Notes under the pieces: generated by a model | Seen by the model: only the letters and a program-made list of their open reading frames with translations | Database searches by the model: none | Told to the model about the DNA's origin: nothing | Source: Mariannaea sp. PMI_226 | Lineage: Eukaryota; Ascomycota; Sordariomycetes; Hypocreales; Nectriaceae | Length of the DNA: 64,000 nt | Direction: 5' to 3' | NCBI GenBank assembly: GCA_024336345.1 | Contig: JANFOG010000014.1 | Location: 1,074,862-1,138,861, forward strand | Part shown: one piece after another, positions 45,165-57,600 of the stretch | How the letters are laid out: each line of letters begins with the position of its first letter | Position numbering within the stretch: the first letter of the stretch is position 1 | Program-made: the position numbers and the translations under genes

Positions 45165-46505
45165 GAAGAGGGTGAGGATGATGTAACAGAAATAAATGTA
45201 GATAAAGGAAAAGAAATTGTAGAAGTATGTAATCAAGAGGGATACAATTTCCCCACAAAATTATTCTTTAGTAAAAAGAATAAAATAAATAAAATAAATA
45301 AAAGAAAAAGAAATATTTTAGCTTTTTTTATTAAATTATAAAATAAAAAATAATAAATTATTAATAAAAAAATAATATAAAGTTTTATAAAATCTTATTA
45401 TATATATAAAATAATTATTTATAATTTATTTAATTTAATATAATATTTTATTTATTATTTATTATATTAAATTATTAAATAAAAAATTATATAAATATTA
45501 ATATATTATAATAAAAAATAATAAATTTTTTATTTATTATATATTATATTATAATATATTTAATTTTATTTAGTTTTATTTTATTATTTTTATTTAAAAA
45601 AATAGTATTTTTAATATTTTTATTATTATAATATTTATTTTATTAATATATAAAAATAATAAAAAAATATAATTTAATTATTTATATATATTATATATTT
45701 TAAAAAAATCTTTAAATTTTTAATATTTAAATTTTATTTTATTTAATAAATTTTTAATTTTTAAATTTAATAATAATATTATTATAAAAATATAATTAAA
45801 TAATTAAAATAAAGTTATTATTAAATATAAATTTAATATATTTATTAATATATTTAATATTAATAAATAATAATTAAATAAAAAATTTTATAAAATTAAT
45901 TAAAAAAATATTTTAATTTTTTTATATTATATTTTTTTAATTTAATTTAAATAAATAATTTAAAATAATATAATAATTTTTTAAATATTATATATTTTAA
46001 AAATATTTTATTAATAATTATAATTAATATTATATAATTTATTTTATTTATTAATTATAATTTAATAATAATAATTTTATTAATTTTATTTTTTATAAAG
46101 TTTTATAATTTTTTTAATAATATATTTAAATTAATAATTTTATAATATTTTTATTTTATTTATTTTTATATATTTAATATAATAATTATTATAATTAAAG
46201 ATTTTTTATAATTTAAATTTATTTATTTAATATTATTAGAAATATAAATTTTTTTTATAATTAATATATTTTTATATATTTTTATTATTATTTTAATTTA
46301 AATATTTTTATTAAATTTTAATTAATCTTTTTTAATATTAATATAATAAATTATTTTTATATTAAATATAATTATTAAAAATCTTTATTAAATAATATTA
46401 TTAATATATTTTTAAAATCCTTTTTTATATTATTATTTAATAAATTTAATTATTTATTTATTTAATATAATATATTAATTTTTAATATATTAATATTATT
46501 AATAA
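45165..46505. other. Extremely AT-rich block without recognisable content
   Basis: From about 45,165 the sequence turns almost purely A/T, with only isolated C or G over hundreds of bases. No open frame, LTR or tandem array is recognisable. A short transition (45,165-45,300) still has some G/C. Extreme loss of C/G with TA enrichment is what saturating RIP on repeated DNA leaves behind in Pezizomycotina; the original element is unidentifiable. Confidence 0.75.
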
Positions 46506-46687
46506 TATAATAGGGGCAAATGGGTTGCCGCCCATTCGCTAGGGTTTAGCCACGGTTTTACCATAATAACCCCTCATATTTGCATATAGCTAGTAAAATC
46601 CTTAAAGCTATAAGCTTTAATCTTAAATATAGGAATAAGGGACTATCTTTGCCTACCTAATTATACTATAATTATAATTATATTATA
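46506..46687 (+). repeat. 5' LTR
   Basis: Left LTR, 182 nt. The core at 46,513-46,552 retains unusual G/C (GGGCAAATGGGTTGCCGCCC). It is less mutated than the 3' LTR in its first half and more mutated in its second half, so the two copies were hit independently. Confidence 0.9.
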
Positions 46688-46849
46688 ATTCTAAAGCTTT
46701 TATTATAATTATTTAAGCATAAGATAGGATCTAAATTAAGAAAACTAATAGATTGAGCTAGAATTTGGATAGAAAGTGAAGATATCCTCATAAGAATTAA
46801 TAATATATTTAAAAATGAGACCAATATAAATGAATTGGTTACCCTTCCT

Positions 46850-49800
46850 TTAGAGGATGAAGGGGTGGCAATTTAAAAGTGAATTATTTAATTAAAGGAA
46901 TTGTAAAAGCTATAAGTATGTAAAGCAGAACTTTTAGTAATTGTCTTTTGGGGTCGCCTGGAAAAATAAAGCAAAATGCAAAGGAAATATAGGTGAAGAT
47001 TGGAGAGCTTATCTTCTAGTAGTAATAGGGAAGTTAGAGTTTAAAATATCCCTAAACTCATATTGCTAACTATAGTTTAGAGGTATGACAATTAGCTAAG
47101 GGATTTATATAGAGTATTTTAAGGAGCTAGAAAATGCTATAAATATAACTTTAAGAAGATCCTATTAGCATTAGATTATTTAGATTAGGAAGGTAGGATG
47201 AGATGGGATTAATATCTAGAGGAAATAAAGGGGGAAGATTAGCAAAAGGCAGAAGATAATTGGACTATCTTTAAGGAATGGATACTTATGCTGCTTAAGG
47301 ATGTTGCTAATTGCAAACCTTTTATAATATAGCAATTGAAAATAGTATATTAAAAAGATTATTAATCTCTATAGGAGTTTTATAAATATCTCAATTCTTT
47401 AGAAAAATAGTTTTTAAAATATATTAAAAAGAAGAGGTTTTTCTTCTATTTTACTAAATTGCAATTTGCCCTCCAAGATTATATAATAATATAATCAATC
47501 TAATTACTAGAAATAAGAGCCAAGATAGTCATACTGGCTATATACTTCTAGGACTTTATATAAAAGCAAAAAAAATATAAATTAGAATCCTTAATATTAT
47601 TAATTAAATGCTTATAATTAATTACTAGTAATTCAATAGGGAATTAAAGCCCTTTTTAGAGAAACACTCCCTTATATATATAAACCAAAGAGAACAATCT
47701 ATATAAAATACATACTACAATAATTAACCAGACCTTAATTACCTATTATAACTATAGGAAATAGGGATATATTAGTAGGGATTGTAAGGCACCAAAATAG
47801 CCTATAAGTAACACATACTAAGGAAATAGATTGTAGTGATAATAGAGCCCCCTATTACTACTATTACTACAATAGGGCCTATCTATATTAAACCTTACTT
47901 TATAATAATAATTATAATATAAGGCTAAAAGCTCACTAAAGTATAAATATATTTTGACTTTTATACTATAATTAATCTTATTAGTAAAAAGTTTATAATT
48001 TAATTAGGTCTTAAGCCTATTACTATAAAGCAATCTAAACTTACAATTATAAGGGAAATATTATTTAAACTTTAATAAAATTAGTAGGTTTCTATTATTA
48101 TAATAGACTTTAAGGAATAGAAATGCATATTTATATAGCTATATATTGATATTAAAATAGACCCAAATCCTAGGGGAATCCCTATCCTATTGTTAAATAT
48201 AACACTAGTGGATAAACACATTATATTGGATCTATATAAAGAATAATAGTAATTTAAATAAATATAGGAAATAGTAAAAATACTATCTTTATATAAGTTT
48301 ATATACCTTTATAGAAATAATGCAAAAGCTTTAGCAATTATACTAATACCTAAAGGCTACCTATTACCAGGCAAAGAGGAAAAGAAAAGCCTTTAAATTA
48401 TAAATATATCACCTAAGTTATATAACTTTCTAAATATATTTAATAATTAAAATATGAGCATACTATTACTTTATAAGATAATCGATTATATAATAGACCT
48501 AATACCCAATTAGAACCCACTATATAGCCCAATTTACTTACTTTCCTAAATAGAGCTTAAGGAACTATAAGAATATCTATAAAAAAACCTAACTAAAGGG
48601 AGGATTTAAGCTTCTAAGAGCCCAATAGGGGCCCCTATTCTATTTATCCCTAAGAAGAATAGAAGCCTTAGATTATATATAGACTACCGGGGTCTTAATA
48701 AGATTATGGAGAAGAATTGGTATTCTTTACCCTTAGTTTTAGAGATTATAGATTAAATATAAAATATAAGATATTTTTCTAAGATTAATATAAAAAAAGC
48801 TTATTATTATATTTATATTAAGGAAGGAGATAAATAGAAGATGGCATTTTATATATAATATAGTTATTTTAAATATCTAATTATGCCCTTTAGCCTAATT
48901 AATATACCTACTATTTTCTAAAATTATATCTACTAAGCCCTATAAGGCCTAATAGATATTATCTATATTGTTTATCTAAATGACATTTTTATTTTCTTAA
49001 AGGACTGAGAATTATATATAAAGCACCTTAAGGAAATTCTAGTTTATATAAGGAAGGCAGAGCTATTTATAAAGTTATTAAAATGTATATTTTATTAAAA
49101 GGAGGTGGAATTCCTAAGGTTTTTTCTATTTATTAATAGGGTTTTAATAGATTTTAGTTAGGTAAAGACAATTATAGAGTGAAAAGAATTAATATTATTC
49201 TAAAAAATATAAATATTTCTTAGGTTTTATAATTTCTATTGCCACTTTATTTTTAATTATTTAGGGATTATTGCCCTTTTATATATATTACTTAAAGGGA
49301 GTATAAATAAAAAAAAAGCTAGCTTAGTATTATTAAATGATAGTAAAAGGCAGGCGTTTTAGGGGCTAATTGCTATCTTTTAGTAGGCGCCTTTATTACA
49401 TTATTTTGACCCCGCCCTACCTATTTAAGTAGAAATAGATATATTTAAGTTTACTATAGTAGGAATTTTATTATAGCTAGATAATAAGGGCTACTATTAC
49501 TTAATTGCATTCTAGTCTTATAAGTTTAAGGGGCCTGAACTTAATTATAGGATATTAAATTAAGAGTTAATAACTATAATTAAATCCTTTAAATATTAGT
49601 AATACTATCTTAAAGGATTGGCGATTCTAGTGGAAGTTTTTAATAACTATTAGAATTTATAAGCTTTTATAAAGAATATTAAATTAAATAGATATTAAGC
49701 ATAATAATATATATATTTAATATTATATAGGTTTATAATTAAATATTAAATAAGGAAGAGCAATATAGTAAATATACCATTAAGAAGGCTAGATTATAAG

Positions 49801-51720
49801 AATAAAATAATAATAAATAATAATCTAATTATAATTCTATAGAGTAGATTAGGGAGGGTATAGGCTATAATTTAAAAAGATAGTGCCCTTAGGAAGTATA
49901 ATAAGATATTTTTAAGAGCGGAAAATACCCTAACTTTAGGCTAATCTAAATATAATAAGATGTCTTTAGGGGATAAGATAATTCTAACTTATTAAAATAA
50001 ATTAAATAAAATGCTTTTAGGAAGTATAAAGGAAATTTCTACTTATAGTAGGGAAAAGACTATTGAAGGGGCGTTAAATTTAAAATAATAGATAGATTGG
50101 GTTTAAAGATAAGTTAATTATAAATAATAAGTCTTATAAGAAAAAGCAAAGAGAGCTTTCTTTAAAGAGAAGAGTCTTAATAAAGCTTTTTCTAAACTAC
50201 TAAAAGAGTTAATATAGCACCTTTAGAGTGAGGATATTAAAATAATTAAGTAATGGGCAATAATAATAATTATAAAATCCTATTGAAATGGGGATAAATA
50301 GTCTATTAACCCAGAGGGCCTTTTGAGATTTAGAGACTAAATATTTATGCTTATAGAATCTAGTATATAATAGGAGATTCTAAATCTATATTATAATGAT
50401 TTTTTAGTAGGTTATTTTGGGGCTAATAGAACCCTAAAATTAATCTAATGGAAGTTCTATTAAAAGGGAATCTATAAGGATATAAAAGATTATATTTAGA
50501 TTTATATAATATATTAAGGGATAATAGCTAAAAAACATTATTTATATAGCACCTTTAAATTCCTATTGATTTTTAGAGGACCTTAGGCTAAAATTATAAT
50601 AGACTTTATTATAGGATTGCCACTTATATAGTGGTAGGGAAAGGAGGTTAATATAATTTTTATTATTATTAATTACTTTATTAAATACTCTCTATTTCTA
50701 CTAGTGGCTATAACCCTTATAGCTATAGACCTAGCTGAGCTATTCTATTGGGAAGTTAAGCTAGTCTTTAGACTACTAGAAGGTATTATCTTAGACTGGG
50801 GACCAGTCTTTATAAGTGAGTTTTAGTTAGAATTATGCTATATCTTTTAGGTAAAAAGGAGGCTTTTTATAATATTTTATCCCTAAATTAATAGGTAAAT
50901 GAAGTAGATAAATTAGACCTTAGAGTATTATTTATAATATTTTATTAATAGCAATTAGTTAAATTGGGCAGCCCTACTTTATATAGCATAATTTATATAT
51001 AATAACGCAAGGAATGTAACTATAGGGACATCTGCTAATAATGCCCTATATGGCTATAAATCTAACTTCTATATAAGGGAGGGAATTATATTTAAGTAGG
51101 TCAAAATACTAGAGACCTATATATAAATAAAATAATTATAAGACCTTTAAGAAATATTAAAGAAGATATAATAAATGGCTACCAATAGGCAAGCGAAATA
51201 TTATAATAATATATATATATTACTATAATTATAAAGAGGTGATCTAATGGGCTTATTAATAAGGAATTTAAAACTTAAAGGAAAGAAGAGAAAGCTATAC
51301 CCTTATTATATTAGCCTACTTAAAGTGCTTAAAGCTATTAGAAAATAGGCGTATAGGGTAGCCCTATTGGAGAAATACTTAAGGATTTATAATATATTCT
51401 ACATTAGCCTTCTCAAACTATGGGCAATTTAGGACCAAAAGGAAGGTGAACTCTTACTAATATCTAATCTAAAGGATAATAATCCAGAATAGGAAATTAA
51501 AGTAATTAAGGATAGAAAAAGAATATAAGAAGAAACTCACTATTTAATTAAGTAATAAGATTAATTAATAAAATATAACCAATAGATTCTAAAGGAGAAT
51601 ATGGCAAATATATAGCAGGCTATCTAGGAATATAATGACTCTATTATAAAAAGAGGGCAAAAGCATAATATAAAGTTATAAATAAGACCGGAAGATAATA
51701 AATTATAAAAAAGAGGTAGA
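46850..51720 (+). pseudogene. Broken gag-pol of the chromovirus
   Basis: No long reading frame survives; domains are read through stops. The CCHC zinc knuckle remnant is at 47,744-47,791 with Cys and His codons turned to Tyr (TGT and CAT to TAT). The reverse transcriptase spans about 48,560-49,130, including [13 protein letters not shown]. The YxDD box at 48,973-48,984 reads Y-L-N-D, the first Asp lost by G-to-A. RNase H/connection sequence is at about 49,200-49,900. Integrase core pieces are at about 50,560-51,110 (for example LAELFYWEVKLVF). A chromodomain-like segment is at about 51,490-51,650. The Trp-to-stop and Gln-to-stop changes are those expected from C-to-T/G-to-A mutation. Function is abolished; the copy is described only. 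Confidence 0.82.
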
Positions 51721-53194
51721 TTATTAAAAAATAAAGAATTGGACTTAATTTAACTATTGGGGACTTGCCCCCTATTTTTTAGCTAAAGCTAAATGAAAGC
51801 TACCTAAAGGCATATAAAAATATAAAAGACCGAAATTAAAAACAAAATATAAAAATTCCCTTTCGAGAAGCTAATCAAATAGATAAGGAAATGGTAATAA
51901 AATCTAGATAATTATTAAGGGAGAGGGAGGGGAAACTCATTAAGTATATACTCAATATATGCCTTAGGGCTATTTGGCTTGGAGTTAAGGACCTTAAAGA
52001 GCCCCTAGCGAAAGGTATAAATAATAATATATTAAGAAATAAAATTAAGATCATTTTGCATAAGATATAAGACCTACATTGCTTTCTAATAAGTATAAAG
52101 GGTAGTAGATTAATAGTAAGAATATTATTAATAAAAAGAATTAAAAACATAAGGGAAACTAAAATTAATTATAAATATAGTTAGGGGGGGATATTATTAG
52201 ACCAGTAGATAATGGCATTCTATAAGAAATAGGCAATAGGAAGTAAGTGCAGCCTAATTAAGAAAAATTATTAGCAAAAGACTCCTAAAGATAAGGAGAA
52301 AAGGGAGATATATTTTAGTAGACCTTTTGGACCCAATTAGATTATAATCTAAATGGTAAGCAGTCTTTAATACTATAAATAAGGAGCATAGGTTAGCAAT
52401 AAGACCAATTAGATAAGTTTATATAAGGTAGGAAAAAAGATAATAATATTTATCCCCATCCTTAGGGGGGATATTATCTTTAGATTTATTATAGATTTTA
52501 TTAATAATATTTTATAAATATATTAATAAAATATTAATATCTTAAATATTACCCTTAAGAAATATAAAGAGATTAAAATATAAAGAATTAGCTATTAAAA
52601 AGTAGAGGATTATAGGGGGAGATATATAAAGTATAATTATTATTATAATTATTATATTAATTGCAATAAATAGATACAGCCTTAAAGAAATTGCAATTAA
52701 TTAGTATAATTTTAATAGGAAGTCCCCTAAAAATCCCGCCCTTAAGGGCATTAATATTTGCCTTATTGGTAAAGTGAAAATAAAAGATATATTACTACTC
52801 CCCAATAGGGAAAGCAGCAATATAGAAGAAGTATTTAATAAGCTTATACCTCTTTTTTTTAACTTTAGTGGCGATAGGCATTATAGGCATTACGTAGAGG
52901 AGAGATAGGCAAAATAGAAATAAAATAGAGAAAAGATAGTTAAGATAAAGGATAAATATAAATAAAAAATGAAAATATTATATAAAGAAAGAAAATAAGC
53001 AAAATGGTTATAAAAAGGAAGATATATATAAGTATAAAAAAGAGAAAATATTAGTTATTTATAAGGGCCAATATATAAATAAATCACTAAATGGGCGGAT
53101 TGAAGTAGCTATTAATGGCTGCTAGTAAAAAATGGGCTTGGGGTTGGGGTAATTGGACCTATATGTTTTAGCTTGCCTATTGAATTAGCAGCCT
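51720..53194 (+). other. Long non-coding interval between chromodomain and polypurine tract
   Basis: About 1.45 kb inside the retroelement with no recognisable domain on either strand. A short minus-strand open frame (51,875-52,150) is hydrophobic low-complexity sequence and is unlikely to be a gene. The interval retains G/C at levels similar to the rest of the element. Confidence 0.5.
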
Positions 53195-53210
53195 AAAAGA
53201 GGAGGGATAG
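53195..53210 (+). other. Polypurine tract (second-strand primer) of the retroelement
   Basis: A-rich purine run AAAAGAGGAGGGATAG directly precedes the 3' LTR (1 nt apart), the expected position of the polypurine tract. It contains one T. Confidence 0.7.
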
Positions 53211-53211
53211 T

Positions 53212-53393
53212 TATAATAAGGGCAAATAGGTTGCCGCCCATTCGCTAGGGTTTAGCTATAATTTTATTATAATAACCTTTTGTATTTACATATAGTTAGT
53301 AAAATCCTTAAAGCTATAAGCTTTAGTCTTAGATATAGGGATAAGGGACCATCTTTGCCTACCTAGCTACACTATGACTATAATTGTATTATA
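53212..53393 (+). repeat. 3' LTR
   Basis: Right LTR, 182 nt, aligned end to end with the 5' LTR without gaps. Differences from the 5' copy, such as CCACGG against CTATAA and CTCATATTTGC against TTTGTATTTAC, are all transitions in both directions. Confidence 0.9.
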
Positions 53394-53398
53394 AATAA

Positions 53399-56300
53399 TT
53401 TAATTTTTATTTTTTTTTAAAAAATTTATAAATTAAATAAATTATTATTATATTTAATATTATTATAATTTATAATTAATATAATATATTTTTAATAATA
53501 AATAAATTTATTAATTTTCTAAAAATTCTTAATTTATTAAAATTTAATTATTTTTAATTAATTTTAATTAAATATTTTTCTTTTTATATAATTTATTATT
53601 TTAATAATAATATATTTTATTAAAATTTAAATATTTTAATATTAATTTTTATTAATTATTTTATATTTTTTTAAAATTTTATAAATTAGTTTTTTATTTT
53701 TATAAATTTTAATAATGTTATTATAATTTAATAAATATAAATAACTTTTTATATAATATTTATTAAATATAATATTTTTTAATATTATTATTTTAAAATA
53801 TATATTTTAATTATTTTATTATTTAAATTTATTTTTTTTAATATGTTTCTCTTTTTTATATATATTTTCTAAATCTTCTTTTTTTTATAATAATCATTTA
53901 TTATTTAATATTTTATTTAATATTTTAAATTAATTATTATTAAAATTAAATATTATTTATTAAATAAATAATTTTTTTAATATTTTAACTTTTTATTATA
54001 TTTAAATTTTATAAATTTATATTTATTTATTTATATATTTTTTAAATAAAATCCTTTTATTATATAAATAAATTAAAATATTATATTATTATTTTAATTA
54101 TATTAAGCTAACTTTTTATTAATTTCTTTTTTTTTATTTAATTTAATTAATTATTTATTTAATAAAGCTTTAATATTTATTATTTTTATTTATATTATTA
54201 AATTTTATATTTAAATAATTATATAAATATATTATTAATAATTTCTTTAATTATTATAAATATTAAATCTATTTATATAAGTATAATTAATTATTTTTTA
54301 AAAAGATTTTTATTATATTTATATATATTATATATATTTTATTATAAATTTATATAATTATTATATAATTATATAAATATAATTATTATAAAATTAGCTT
54401 TTAATAAAAATATATATTAAATATTATTATTTATTATTAAATTTTATATATTAATATATTTTAGAAAATAAATAATTATTTTTATTTATAAAAGAAATTA
54501 TTTAATAAAAACCTAATTAACTAATTATATTAAGAATTATTAAATTTTATTTTTTAATAAATATAAATATTATATATCCTTTTTTTATTATATTTTTTTT
54601 TAAAAAAAATCTTATTATTAATATTATTTTTATTTATATTTCTATTTTCCTTTAGTAAATAAATATATTTATTTATAAATATTATTTATATTTAAATTAA
54701 ATTCTTTATTTTAATAACATAACTTATTAAATAAAATATTAAAAATAGGCTTTTTATTTATATTATAATAAAAAAGATATTATAATTATAATATATATTA
54801 ATTATTATAATTTTATTTTATTAATTAATTTATAAATATATTTTATATTTTTATATTATATAATTTTAAATAAAGTTTATTTTCTTTATTAATTTTTATA
54901 ATATTTTAAATTAATATTAATATTTATATATTTTTTTTATATTTTATTTTTATAAAAAATATATTTAATATAAATAAAATTATATATATAAATTCATATT
55001 AATTTTATATAAAAATTAATTTATTTATTAAATATTATATTTAAATAATTTAAATTATTTATAATATTATTTATATTAATATTTATTATTATTATTATTA
55101 TTATATTTTAAAAATTCTTTTTATTTAGATTTTAGTTTAATTTTTAAAAATTAATTATTATTTTATTTAAATAAATAATTATATTTATAATTATTATATA
55201 ATTTTTATTTTATAATATATATTAAAAATATAATATATAATTATTATTAAATAATTAATTTTTCTTTTTTTAAATTAATTTAATATTTAAATTATCTTTT
55301 AATTAAATTCTATTAAAAAATAATATTAAATTTTTAAAATTAAATATAAAGAATATTTAAATTTTAAGATATTTTTTTTATTTTTAATATAATAATTTTA
55401 ATATATTAATATTTATATTTTTAAAATAAAAGAATCTATTTACTAAACCCCCTTACACTTATATTATTAATTTATCTATATATTTTATAATAAATTATAT
55501 AAATTATATATATATTTTATATATTTAATTAGCCTTAAATTAGGCCTTTTAATATTTTAATTTATTACTTTTTTATACCTCTTATATAATCTTTAATAGA
55601 TCTTTTTAAACTTTATTTTAATACTATTATAAATTTAATATTATGTATATTACATATATAGTATATATAATATATATCTCTACCTCTATCTCTACTTTTA
55701 CCTCCGCTTCTGCCTTTATCTCTACCTCTAAGCAACCTTTAAAACTACTTAAATAATTATATCTTAAGATTTAAATTTATATTTACTTATACCTCTAGCT
55801 ATATTAATATTAAATTACTTTATTTAAATAACCTATCTTCTATTATAACTATTTATAATAATATTATATTTTTTACTAAATTCTTATAATATATTTTAGA
55901 TAATAGCATACTACTCTCTAGGCTATAGCTTATAATAGCTACCTATAAAGACCATATAAATTATATTAACTTATTACTTATTTATTCTTAATTACTATTA
56001 TTTATATCTTATATAGCTTAAGGGCTATATTATTAAAGAAATTCCCTTATATTATATAATTTATATAAGTAAAAATAACACTTTATAATAGATTATATTA
56101 TAAAATATTATACTAAAGCTAGGGCTATTTATATTATAACTAAATTATAATATTTATAAATATTAATAATATTATATTTAGAAATAGGCTAATAAATTAA
56201 AAGCTTTTTATTAATAAGAAGGTAGATAATAAGGATAGTATTATACTTACTAATAGCCTTAGCTATAATAAGATATTACTATCTATTATTATAAGGTAGC

Positions 56301-57038
56301 TTAAATAGGCCTTATTTATAATAATACTCTTGATTATATAAATAGCTCTATTTACTACCTTTAGGCCTTAGTAAATATTCAAATTAATTATAATAAATAT
56401 GTTATTAATATATATAAAGGCTCTTAATATTAGAGTATTATTATTATTTTTAAGATTTATTATTATAATTATCTCTTTTTTTAATAATTTCCTTTTCTTT
56501 TAAATATACCTTAATAGAAAAATATATAAAAACTATAAGCTTAAGAAAACCTAATATTAAAATATTATAATTATTTTTATCTTTACATTTTAATAATTCT
56601 AATTTAAAAATAATATTAATATAATCTTTACTTTTTATAAAATTTATTATTTTCATTAATAATATTAAATATTAAATAGTTTTATATTAATTTTATTTTA
56701 AATATTAATATAAATATACTTTAATAGCTATTATAACTTAAGATTACTAATAATATAAACTTATTAATTTAATATTATAAGTATTATAAACTTATATTAT
56801 AATAAATAAGCCTTCTTATAATATAGGCATTATTTAAATTAAAAGAATAAATTTAATATTTATAAAATATTAATATTAAGTAATATAATTAATTTCTCTT
56901 ATCTTAGCTAAACTTAGTAAAAATTATTATTAAATGATATTATTAAATATCTTTAAAATCCTTCTTTTAAATATTATTTTAAAATTAGCCTAATTATTTA
57001 TTTATTTAAAATAGCATTTATATAGCTAATATACTAAC
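53399..57038. other. AT-rich RIP block with unidentified element remnants
   Basis: About 3.6 kb. The left part (to about 55,440) is nearly pure A/T and featureless. From about 55,440 to 57,030, G/C partially returns. A Ser/Thr-coding low-complexity stretch (55,677-55,733) and the following + strand look like a decayed coding region, possibly a retroelement gag, but I cannot assign a family. A minus-strand frame of 68 codons at 56,450-56,656 is Lys/Ile/Asn-rich composition and is not called. Confidence 0.5.
55677..55733. repeat. Degenerate hexamer repeat (CTCTAC/CTCTAT-like)
   Basis: A pyrimidine-rich hexamer pattern (CTCTACCTCTATCTCTAC and variants including CCTCCGCTTCTG). On the + strand one frame encodes alternating Ser/Thr/Ala; on the - strand one frame encodes alternating acidic and Val/Ile/Ala residues. 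It stands out as a C-rich island inside A/T sequence. Confidence 0.6.
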
Positions 57039-57114
57039 CAGGGTTATAAATTAGTTATTATAAGTATAGTTACTTAAAACTATAATTATGGTTTATAGTT
57101 AAGTTTTAATTACT

Positions 57115-57142
57115 AAAGTGTAGTTTATAATAACTACACTTT
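57115..57142. repeat. Perfect 11-bp inverted repeat near the hAT copy 1 end
   Basis: AAAGTGTAGTT (57,115-57,125) and AACTACACTTT (57,132-57,142) with a 6-nt TATAAT loop. It lies about 75 nt inside the transposon terminus, where hAT transposases typically bind subterminal motifs. Confidence 0.7.
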
Positions 57143-57419
57143 CCTAATAAAGAAAGTATTTAAATAAACTATATATATAAATATAAATTAGCTATATATA
57201 TATATTTAAATTACCTATATATATATATTTAAATTAACTATATATATATATATTTATATTAGTTATATATATATATATATATTTATAGTTTTAATATTTA
57301 CTAAAATAAAATAAGAAAATATAAAAATAAAAATCAATTTATATAATTTAATATTAACTTTATTTCTTTAATTTATCTTTTGAAAATAACTTATACTTTA
57401 GTATATCTAAACTACTAAA

Positions 57420-57600
57420 ATTCTAGGGTTTAATAAAATAAGCTACCTAACCACTTTTTATAAATGTCTATTTCTAGATTTAGTAATTATATTATTATAA
57501 ATAGAGTATATACTTTTAATAGCCCTAGAAGTAGCTAGAATAGCTAAATATAACCTAGCTAATAATATACTTAATATAGGAAATCTAATATTACTAATTT
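57420..57600 (-). pseudogene. hAT transposase C-terminal (hATC dimerisation) remnant, copy 1
   Basis: Read on the minus strand, the segment gives a F-P-I-L-S-I-L lead-in, then an A-R-x-Y-L-A-I-like stretch, ending in NNIITKSRNRHL. This matches the hATC pattern (hydrophobic lead-in, region equivalent to the P-x-T-S-x-x-x-E-R core, then S-R-x-x-L) with RIP-type changes. The reading frame is not intact. Confidence 0.68.

Larger units (their letters stand above)
46506..53393 (+). mobile_element. RIP-degraded Ty3/gypsy chromovirus LTR retrotransposon
   Basis: A 6,888-bp element bounded by two 182-nt LTRs (46,506-46,687 and 53,212-53,393). Flanks are AATAA on both sides (46,501-46,505; 53,394-53,398), a candidate 5-bp target duplication. 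LTR ends are TATAATA and TATTATA, as expected if TG...CA termini were converted to TA...TA by RIP. Between them on the + strand are remnants of zinc knuckle, reverse transcriptase, RNase H, integrase and chromodomain in Ty3/gypsy order, then a long non-coding stretch and a purine tract. LTR differences are C/T or G/A transitions. The element is less AT-biased than its surroundings, suggesting a younger insertion. It cannot encode proteins. Confidence 0.9.

Noticed and set aside
51875..52150. Minus-strand 91-codon open frame in the retroelement
   Set aside because: Hydrophobic Leu/Ile/Phe composition from A/T-rich sequence, opposite in strand to the element, with no domain.
56450..56656. Minus-strand 68-codon open frame in the AT block
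   Set aside because: Lys/Ile/Asn/Tyr composition expected by chance in A/T sequence.
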